Positions 32,643-41,199 of a stretch of DNA of 64,000 bases are shown here, piece after piece. The notes beneath the pieces are model-generated. The model did no database searches, was not told the DNA's origin, and worked only from the letters and a program-made list of their open reading frames with translations. This stretch comes from Triticum aestivum (Eukaryota > Streptophyta > Magnoliopsida > Poales > Poaceae). Location: contig NC_057814.1 of the NCBI RefSeq assembly GCF_018294505.1, positions 40,269,251-40,333,250 on the forward strand. Direction: 5' to 3'. Every line of letters starts with the position of its first letter. The stretch's first letter is position 1. The translations under genes and the position numbers were made by a program.

Positions 32643-33157
32643 GTCCTACATAAACACTTCGTCCACCCGAGCTCGCTCTGTTCTTCCCCTTTCCCCTCTC
32701 CTCTTTGTTCTTCCCCTCTTCCTCTCGAGCTCATCACACATTTTGCCCAAAATTTGTCAAGATTTGAAGGCCCCCATCCATTCAAATGATCACAAAGGTT
32801 AGCAACTTTGTCCTTTCATCTCTCATTGCTAGATTAGCTCTTGCAATGCTTTGTATAGTGATTAATTTATGAGTTTAGTAATTTGGAAGGAAATATATGT
32901 GCTAGTATTTGATTTATATGCAATTTGAGGTCAAAATAACACTTAGTTTGCATATGTAGGTGTGGTTTACTTAGTGCCTTCTAAATCTCCGTCGTAACCA
33001 CAGTCGATCGCCCGCACCGTTCCGTCGCCGGCACCACCTTGTGGTGAGCCTCTTGTTCATGAATGTTTTACATTACCAAATTGATGTTTGTGTGATTTGG
33101 ATATATAGTTACTCGTATAATTATCTTACCCGTACGTTGTTTGTTATACATAGTGCC

Positions 33158-33585
33158 ATGGTTCGGCCGTCGTCCTTGTTATGATTCGGATGTGGTATAT
33201 TCTCTTTTAAAACTAGTTGTTGCATTTCGTGTTCATGACAAATTATGCCCATCAAGTTGACATAGATATTTTTGTCTAGGAGGTTTGTGAACTGGAAATT
33301 CCAACCGACCCTATTGTCGAGAGGTTAAATTTAGTTGAAAGAGAAAACCAGTATTTGAAAGAAAAATTGAAAAGAATTGAGAGGGAGAAGATGGAATTGG
33401 AGTTGCATGTTGCCGATGTCGTCGATGATCACAAGATCAAGATGGAGAAAATGCGCTTGAAGATTAGAAAGATTAGAAAATATGTCATTGATAGTGAGGC
33501 TTGGTATCATTATGCTGTTGGATCAATTGTTACCTTAGTTGCGATCTTGATTGCATTTGTTGTTGCATTTAAATTCTTTAGTTAG
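33158..33585 (+). CDS. ORF-alpha of CACTA-2: small coiled-coil protein with C-terminal membrane segment
   Basis: Two exons are modelled: 33158-33194 (ATG GTT CGG, ending YDSDV before donor GTATAT) and 33280-33585 (acceptor TCTAG). Exon 2 is fully open. It encodes ELEIPTDPIVERLNLVEREN, a heptad-like coiled coil (about 20-70), a basic cluster KIRKIRKYV and an about 20-residue hydrophobic segment (VGSIVTLVAILIAFVVAF) ending four residues before the stop. This is tail-anchored design. Between the ATG and YDSDV one base is missing in the first exon, so the start is uncertain or broken. TNP2 begins 89 bp downstream and has no promoter of its own visible. No family is recognised. Confidence 0.62.
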
Positions 33586-33674
33586 AGAGTTATTTGTTTG
33601 TTGCATTTAAGTCTTGTATGAACTTTATGTATGAACTTGTATTAATTTTATCTTTTCGGTGTTGTGTAATGAAG

Positions 33675-36600
33675 ATGAGCCGACAATGGATGTACGATGA
33701 CCGATGCTCTCCCGACACTAGTAACAAAAGGGCCTTTAGTCCCGGTTCTGGAACCGGGACTAAAGGGTCGTTACTAAAGCCTCCCCCTTTAGTCCCGGTT
33801 CTTACACGAACCGGGACTAAAGGCCCTCCACGTGGCCGCTGCCTGGAGGTCCACCTTTAGTCCCGGTTGGTAACACCAACCGGTACTAAAGAAAATTTTA
33901 TGATTTTTTTGAATTTTTTTTATTTTTTTATTTTCAAATTTCTGAATTATTTTAACCTCTAATCTCTAATCACCCCTCATCACTGCTCAATTTAACCTCT
34001 AATCTCTAATCACCCCTCATCACTGCTCAATTTAACCTCTAATCTCTAATCACCCCTCATCATTTCAAATCATCTAACTTCCTTGACGGTCACCCATCCT
34101 CTCACTACTCCAGCCTGAGCACACTTAACTTCCGGGTTCTATTCTCCCTCATTTCCAAGTTTGCACTTATTGTTTTCCTGACAATAGTAAGATGTCAATC
34201 CTATTAACCCTCAGGAATTTAGCTTGAGCATGAAGTCACACATTTCACTATTTGAGTTTGAAACTATTGTTCTAAAAAACAATAATTATTTAGTAACACT
34301 AATATTTCTTGAATAAGTAGTTTGACCATAGCTGGACCACAGTTTGACCAGATTTGACCAAAATTCAAAAAAACTGAAATAATTATTTAGTAACACTAAT
34401 ATTTCTTGAATAATTAGTTTGACCACAATTTGACCAGATTTGAGCAAAATTCAAAAAACTGAAATAATTATTTAGTAACACTAATATTCTTGAATAATTA
34501 TTTAGTAACACTAATACTTCTTGAATAAGTAGTTTGACCATAGTTTGACCAGATTTAACAAAAATTAAAAAAAACAGAAATTTGAGCATAACTTTTTTTC
34601 CTTTTAGAATTTGAGGATTCTAAAAATTTGCAAACAGGCCGTAGTCGATCAAAATCGGATGCGGATTTTCGTGCTGAACATTTTGATATATTATACGTTT
34701 TTTCTGACATCGTATGCAAAAGTTATAGGTTTTACATTTTCCCTACACTTTTTGCAAAACATGTCCAAATTTAAGTTTTTAAATTTTCCTAACTAGTACA
34801 TGTAGTAACATAACTACATCTGGAAGGATTTTAATTTGAAGTTTTTATCATTTTCTTTTTCTTTTTACAAAACTGAAAAGGCGATCCACGCGGGGGAGGG
34901 GGGGTAGAGTTTGAAAATGGGACCTTTAGTACCGGTTCGTGTTATGAACCGGTACCAATGCCTCAAACCCCATTAGTACCGGTTGGTGGCTCGAACCGGG
35001 ACTAAAGGTCTAACCTTTAGTACTGGTTGGTGCCACGAACCGGTACTAATGGGCATCGCACCCTTTAGTCCCGGTTCGTGGCACCAACCGGGACTAAAGG
35101 TCCCATTTGAACCGGGACTAATGCGTGTACGGTGCCCTAGCCGCTCGTACCGGGACTAATGCTCACATTAGTCCCGGTTCGTAATGCAACCGGGATTAAT
35201 GCTCTTTTCTGGCCGAACCAAAGCCCTGTTTTCTACTCGTGCGAGTTCATTAATGGTGTGCAAACTTCTGCTTGCGACTGAGGCAAACAAGCGGGCGGAT
35301 GGTTTTATGCCTTGTCCATGTTTAGTCTGTAAGAATGATCACAGTTACTCTACGTCAAGAACCATTCACGTCCACCTGTTTAAGTCCGGTTTCATGCCCC
35401 ACTATAATATTTGGACCAAGCACGGAGAAAGAGGGGTTATGATGGAAGACAATGAAGAAGAAGAGGACGACGACAGCTATCCTGGCCATGGGTTCCCTGA
35501 ATACGATGATACAACAATGGGGGAAGAAGCAGAGCCGGCAATGCGGGAAGAAGCTGAAGAAGAGGCATCAGATGAGCCCGCTGATGATCTAGGTCGGGCC
35601 ATTGCCGATGCAAAGAGAAACTGCGCAAGTGATTTGGAGAAGAAGAAGTTGCAGCGCATGTTAGAGGATCACAAGAAATTGTTGTACCTGAATTGTGAAG
35701 CTGACAAGAAAAAGTTGGGCACCACACTGGAATTGCTGCAATGGAAGGCAGAGAATGGTGTATCTGACAAGGGATTTGAAAAGTTGCTGGTAATGATAAA
35801 GAATATGCTTCCAAAGGACAACGAATTGCCCGAGAGTACGTACGAAGCAAAGAAGGTTGTCTGCCCTCTAGGGTTAGAGGTGCAGAAGATACATGCATGC
35901 CCTAATGACTGCATCCTCTACCGCGGTGAGTACGAGGATTTGAACGCTTGCCTGGTATGCGGTGCATTGTGCTATAAGATCAGGTGCGATGACCCTGGTG
36001 ATGTCGAGGGCGAGCGCCCCAGGAAGAAGATTCCTGCCAAGGTGATGTGGTATGCTCCAATAATACCACGATTGAAACATTTGTTCCAAAACAAAGAGCA
36101 TGCCAAGGCGATGTGATGGCACAGAGAAGACCGTAAGAAAGACGGAAAGTTGAGAGTACCCGCTGACGGGTCGCAGTGGAGAAAAATGAGAGAAAGTACG
36201 GGAAGGAGTTTGCAGATGACGCAAGGAACGTATGGTTTGGTCTAAGCGCAGATGGCATTAATACTTTTGGGGAGCAGAGCAGCAACCACAACACCTGGCC
36301 TGTGACTCTATGTTTGTATAACCTTCCTCCTTGGTTGTGCATGAAGCGGAAGTTCATTATGATGCCAGTGCTCATCCAACGCCCTAAGCAACCCGGCAAC
36401 GACATTGATGTGTACCTAAGGCCATTAGTTGAAGAACTCTTACAGCTGTGGAATGGAACAGGTGTACGTGCATGGGATGAGCACATGGGGGAAGAATTTG
36501 ACCTAAAGGCCTTGTTGTTCGTGACCATCAATGATTGGCCTGCTCTCAGTAACCTTTCAGGACAGACAAACAAGGGATACCGCGCATGACGCACTGTTTG

Positions 36601-38540
36601 GATGATATCGACAGTATATATTTGGACAATTGTAGGAAGAATGTGTACCTGGGACATCGTCGATTTCTTCTGAGCAGGCATCCCGTAAGAAAGAAAGGCA
36701 AGCATTTCAAAGGTGAGGCGGATCACCGGACGAAGCCTCGCCATCGTACTAGTGCTGATGTACATGATATGGTCAAGGATTTGAAGGTAGTCTTTGGAAA
36801 GGGTCCTGGCGGACAACCTGTTCCGAATGACGCTGACGGACGCGCACCCATGTGGAAGAAGAAATCTATATTTTGGGACCTGCCCTATTGGAAAGACCTA
36901 GAGGTCCGCTCTGCAATCGACGTGATGCACGTGACGAAGAATCTTTGCGTGACCCTGCTTGGCTTCTTGGGCGTGTATGGGAAGACAAAAGATACACCTG
37001 AGGCACGGGAGGACCAGCAACGTATGCATGGAAAAGACGGCATACATCAGGGTCATGCCAGCTATGCTCTTACCAAAGAAGAGAAGGAAATCTTCTTTGA
37101 ATGCCTGCTCAGTATTAAGGTACCGTCTGGCTTCTCGTCGAATATAAAGGGAATAATAAACATGGCAGAGAAAAAGTTCCAGAACCTAAAGTCTCATGAC
37201 TGCCACGTGATTATGACGCAACTGCTTCCGGTTGCATTGAGGGGGCTTCTACCGGATAACGTTCGATTGGCCATTGTGAAGCTATGTGCATTCCTCAATG
37301 CAATCTCTCAGAAGGTAATCGATCTAGAAATCATACCAAGGTTAGAGAATGATTTGGTGCAATGTCTTGTCAGTTTCGAGTTGGTGTTCCCACCACCCTT
37401 CTTCAACATCATGACGCACGTCCTAGTTCACCTATGCGAAGAGATTAACTTTTTGGGTCCTGTATTTCTACACAATATGTTCCCCTTTGAGAGGTTCATG
37501 GGAGTCTTAAAGAAATATGTTCATAACCGTGCTAGGCCAGAAGGAAGCATCTCCAAGGGCCATGAAATGAGGAGGTCATTGAGTTTTGTATTGACTTTAT
37601 TCCTGACCTTAAGCCTATTGGTGTTCCTGAATCGCGGCATAAGGGCAGACTGGATGGAAAAGGCACGCTAGGAGGGAATCAAATAATATGTATGGACGGA
37701 CATTCTCTCACTGAAGCACACTACACAGTTCTACAGAATTCCGCCTTGGTGGCTCCGTATATGGACGAACACAAGAATTTTCTACGCTCCAAACACCCGG
37801 AGCGGTCTGATGACTGGATTACACGTGAACAAACCAGGAGTTTCGCCGGCTGGTTGCAGACACGTACCATGCATGACGCCTCTATTGAAGATGACCTGTA
37901 CTCGCTGTCCCAGTTACCATCTTCGAATATAATGACTTTCAAAGGGTACGAGATAAATGGTAATACATTTTACACGATCGCCCAAGATAAGAAGAGCACC
38001 AACCAAAACAGTGGTGTCCGCTTTGATGCAACGACCAAGATGGGAAAGGAAACATATTATGGTTACATAGAGGAGATATGGGAACTTGACTATGGACGTG
38101 GTTTGAAGGTCCCTTTGTTTCGGTGCAAATGGGTCAATATGACACGAGGCGGGGTAACGGAAGACCCGCGGTATGGAATGACAACAGTGGATCTCAACAA
38201 TCTTGCGTATGCAGACAAACCATTTGTCCTAGCTAATGATGTGGCACAGGTTTTCTATGTGAAGGATATGTCTACCAAGCCGAGAAAAAGAAAAGATAAG
38301 GAAGCGAATGCATCATACGATGAGCCAAAGCGCCACATAGTTCTTTCTGGGAAGAGAAACATCGTGGGAGTGGATGACAAGACAGACATATCAGAAGATT
38401 ATGAAAAGTTTGATGAAATTGCTCCATTCACAGAGAATATTGACCCGAGCATCCAGTTAAATGATGAAAAATTTCCATGGCTACAGCGCAAAGGGACACA
38501 CGCGAAGAAAAAGTTTCACACCCAAAGATCTGGGATGTGA
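33675..38540 (+). pseudogene. TNP2-like transposase of CACTA-2, multiply broken
   Basis: The ATG at 33675 opens MSRQWMYDDR. The exon is split at 33716 by the mini-CACTA and resumes at 35242. It then has the same domain order as the CACTA-1 copy: CPCLVCKN zinc-like motif, acidic linker, ADGINTFGEQSS, VTINDWPALSNLSGQTNKG, DUF4218-like LKSHDCHVIMTQLLPVALRG and DUF4216-like YYGYIEEIWELDY. Lesions: insertion at 33716; a two-base deficit near 35258; TGA at 36114 (Arg CGA expected); single-base losses near 36180 and 36590; a frameshift near 37570. The last segment 37692-38540 is open. It is not functional. Confidence 0.92.
33716..35241 (-). mobile_element. Nested non-autonomous mini-CACTA, 1,526 bp
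   Basis: Left end CACTAGTAACAAAAGG; right end, read inward, CACGAGTAGAAAACAGGG (CACTA with one change). The target duplication CGA flanks both sides (33713-33715, 35242-35244). The left 150 bp closely match the 3' end of CACTA-3 (57755 onward) and the right end matches the 5' end of CACTA-1 (16489 onward). It is therefore a deletion derivative of the CACTA-1/3 family in minus orientation. It has no coding capacity. The interior has a 40-bp triplicate (TAACCTCTAATCTCTAATCA, about 33953-34070) and AT-rich repeats (34260-34560). Confidence 0.93.
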
Positions 38541-39202
38541 TCGGCTTCACTATCATCACTTTCTTCTGTGCTTCACACCCAGGAGGGAATCTCTGTAATA
38601 GTTAGGGTAGTTATGTGTTTTGGCATTTGAAACGCGAAGAAATTTTATGTGCAAACAAATTCTTTCATGCATTTACTGATTTTTTCAGCTAAATGACCCT
38701 GAAATTGAAAAGCATTTCAAATGAACCCAGAAAAGGTTGAAAGTTGGCATGGTATCATAATTTCACCCACATAGCATGTGCAAAAAAGTAGAGAGGGTTA
38801 CCGCAAAAACTGGATGCACTTCGTGTACAAAATGGACAATCTCTTTCGAAGTATCAAGGTTTCGGACGAAAACTCATCCGTTACAAAGGCATTTCATTTT
38901 TTAAATAACCTAAGCATTACAAAATTGAATAATGATAAAACACACTAATATTAAACATAAGAAAAAAGAATCGCTGAAAAATCTATTTTCAAAGTTAAGT
39001 TATTCACAAACTAGTGATTCACACAAATTTCAAATAATTCAAAATGTAAACTACTCAAATTTGTAAACTACCGGCACTAATAGAAAGTTTGTAATTTTTG
39101 TACCTAAAGCAAAAATATTCACAAAGAAACTCTAAATACAGCAAGGAAAACAACTCAAAATAAATAAAACAAAATTAAATAAAGCAAAAAAAATAAGAAA
39201 AT
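38541..39202. other. TNP2 3' flank and AT-rich spacer of CACTA-2
   Basis: No gene. About 38670-38885 is homologous to 21690-21925 of CACTA-1 but in inverted orientation. The rest is A/T-rich, with a run of short repeats near 39110-39200. Confidence 0.6.
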
Positions 39203-39208
39203 AAAAAA
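39203..39208 (-). terminator. T6 Pol III-type terminator of hairpin RNA 4
   Basis: A6 on the plus strand is T6 on the minus strand, immediately after the GGGC that ends the 3' arm. Confidence 0.55.
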
Positions 39209-39351
39209 GCCCGCCTACTGGGCCAAAGCGGCCTGCATACGACTAGAAACCCAACCTGTTGTTGGGCCAGGATGCAGGCCCGCAAAGGCCCAATAGGCCC
39301 ACCGGGCAGCACAGAACAGGTAGGCCCAGAAGGCCTCCAATAGAGAGGAGC
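39203..39351 (-). ncRNA. Candidate Pol III hairpin RNA 4
   Basis: On the minus strand GGGCCTATTGGGCC (5' arm, about 39299-39286) pairs with GGCCCAGTAGGC (3' arm) with one G-U. After a small internal loop and a one-base bulge, GGCCTGCAT pairs with ATGCAGGCC, and a loop of about 30 nt closes it. T6 follows. The sequence differs from hairpin RNA 3 although position, promoter and fold are the same. Confidence 0.6.
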
Positions 39352-39375
39352 TCGAGACAGCTGCCGCGGCGGGGC

Positions 39376-39417
39376 TTATAAGCAGGTGCGGGCGCCCTTC
39401 GGCTAGCGAGGTGGGAC
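39376..39417 (-). promoter_or_regulatory. snRNA-type promoter 4 (minus strand)
   Basis: The reverse complement of 39407-39417 is GTCCCACCTCG, then exactly 26 bp, then TATAA (39380-39376). It is the only USE-type promoter seen in CACTA-2. Confidence 0.68.
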
Positions 39418-39622
39418 TAAACCTGCCCGCACCGCACCTGCGCCACCGCACCCCTTTAGTACCGGGTCGTGGCTCCAACCGGTACTAAAGGGGGTCTTTA
39501 GTACCGGTTGGAGCCACCACCCGGTACTAAAGGTGTGCGCTTCCCGCCGCTTGGGCCGGCCAAATTTGACCTTTAGTACCGGTTGGTGGCTCCAACCGGT
39601 ACTAAAGGCCCATCCTATATAA
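39418..39622 (+). promoter_or_regulatory. Inverted-repeat array and TATA box driving the right-hand genes of CACTA-2
   Basis: Palindromic TTTAGTACCGGTTGGAGCC units (about 39452-39608) are followed by TATATAAG at 39615-39622, in the same place as in CACTA-1 and CACTA-3. The other side of the array is promoter 4. A GCC-rich leader exon follows, ending in a donor GTGAGC near 39860. Confidence 0.65.
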
Positions 39623-39899
39623 GTAGCACTTACAAATTTCGTAAGTTTTCATCTGCTTCTTCTCCTCTGCCCCGTCGCCCGCCGCCCCCCGTCGACGCCC
39701 CCGTCGCCACCCCTCGTCGACGCCCCCGTCGCCGCCCCGTCCCCGTCGTTGCCGCCCCGTCCCCGTCATCGCCGCCCCGTCCCCGTCCCCATCGTCGCCA
39801 TCCGCGTCATCGCCGCCCGTCGCCGTCCCCGTCGCCGCCCCCCGTCGCCTCGCCTCGCCGGTGAGCGCCTGCCCCGGCCGCCATGTCCACACACACACA

Positions 39900-40470
39900 C
39901 ATTGTTCTGTTTTTTAGTTATAGAAATATTATAAAAATGTTAGAAATTTTTCTGTTTTTTAGTTATAGAAATATTTATAGAAATGTTAGAAATTTTTCTG
40001 TTTTTTAGTTATAGAAATATTAGAAATGTTAGTTATATAGAAATGTTATAAATTTTTCTGTTGGGCGTTCTCTGGTCGTTCTCCTAACTACTCAGCTCTT
40101 CGTATGTTTGGATGTGTGTTCTATGTTCTTCTTGCCCCGCGAGAACGCACCAAATTGACTGCTCAGTCGGTTGAATGTGTTTTTCTTGGCTATAGTGATG
40201 AGCATAAGGGCTATAGATGTTGGGATCCTGTTGGTCGTCGGCTGCGCATTTCGTGTGTTCCTTTGATGAGTCTCGTTCTTTATTTATAGAAATATTAGAA
40301 ATGTTAGTTATATAGAAATGTTATAAATTTTTCTGTTTTTAAGTTATAGAAATGTTTATAGAAATGTTAGCAATTTTTCTGTTTTTTAGTTATAGAAATA
40401 TTAGAAATGTTATAAAAATGTTAGTTATATATATAGAAATGTTAGAAATATTAGAATTAGTTTTAGTTAG
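39900..40470. repeat. AT-rich tandem repeat in the leader intron of CACTA-2
   Basis: Variants of TTCTGTTTTTTAGTTATAGA and AATATTAGAAATGTTAG repeat irregularly. The Copia fragment at 40065-40280 lies inside it. Confidence 0.75.
40065..40280 (+). mobile_element. Captured Copia pol fragment, 216 bp
   Basis: It is nearly identical to 54876-55092 of Copia-B, with one base difference (TTTCGTG versus TTTCATG) and one indel at the left edge. It encodes the region after the integrase core ([18 protein letters not shown], then [18 protein letters not shown]). It has no LTR or target duplication and interrupts the AT-rich repeat (AATTTTTCTG | TATTTATAGAAAT). Confidence 0.92.
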
Positions 40471-40583
40471 ATGAATTAGATTAATGTCAAATTGTTAGAA
40501 TTTGCATATAGAATTTTAGTTATCACAATCCAATCATTTAAAAAATGTTACTTTTTGCGGGCATATAGTATTTGTTCTCGACG

Positions 40584-41012
40584 ATGCCCGGCCCGCATCC
40601 TCGCCGTCGACCCGTTCCCGACGACGTCCGGCTGACCCATGTCCGGGATTGGGCTCCGCCGGGCTGGCACTGGGAGGTGCTACCTGGAGGGGCGCGCCGC
40701 TTGGTGAGGAACCCGGCCTCGGGTCCTGTCGTCGACCCTGATCTCCTTTGGTGGCGTTCGCTTGGGCCACATTCGGTGCAGAGGGAGCCAGCCCCGCCGG
40801 AGGTGGTGCGTCGTCGTGTCAGGGAGGAGGACGAGGACGTCCATCGCTACATGGCTGCTATGGACGTCAGGTTCTCCAATACCTGGGAGGTTCTTTGGGT
40901 AGATGACCGGAGATATGATCCTGTGATGGTTCCTTGTCTTTGGGTGTCCACCGCCCGCGCCCCAGGAACCGCGAGTGGCCTAGATTCTTCTATAGTATTC
41001 GATCTTTATTAG
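40584..41012 (+). CDS. Uncharacterised 142-codon ORF of CACTA-2
   Basis: Open from ATG (MPGPHPRRRPVPDDVRLT) to TAG. The product is rich in Arg, Pro, Asp and Trp, with motifs WAPPGWHWEVLPGGARRLV, VVDPDLLWWRS and VHRYMAAMDVRF. Similar hypothetical proteins are common in wheat annotations, from memory; no domain name is known to me. A possible splice acceptor (CATATAG) lies 16 bp upstream, and the GCC-rich leader with donor near 39860 could be its first exon. CACTA-1 and CACTA-3 have no counterpart. It is the only undamaged frame of this size in the element. It may be a captured fragment or a real element gene. Confidence 0.5.
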   Translation: MPGPHPRRRPVPDDVRLTHVRDWAPPGWHWEVLPGGARRLVRNPASGPVVDPDLLWWRSLGPHSVQREPAPPEVVRRRVREEDEDVHRYMAAMDVRFSNTWEVLWVDDRRYDPVMVPCLWVSTARAPGTASGLDSSIVFDLY

Positions 41013-41199
41013 CTACCTAGCCAGTGATGTATTCGAGATTATATATTATTCGAGATGATGTATTCGTGATTATATATTATTCGAGACGATGCATATTATG
41101 TACTATATGATTCAGTTTTTCCTTATTGATTGCATCCATGCATTGTAATTTGAATACTAAATTGTTTTATATTTCTTCTGTATTAGTTAAATAAAAGCT

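Noticed and set aside
32392..33157. Hairpin unit at the left end of CACTA-2, by analogy with CACTA-1
   Set aside because: No USE is present; CATAAA near 32650 is only a weak TATA, and no stem followed by a T run was seen.
33716..35241. Possible further USE-TATA hairpin units in the mini-CACTA
   Set aside because: No GTCCCACMTCG motif was found on either strand; the arrays lead straight into AT-rich filler.
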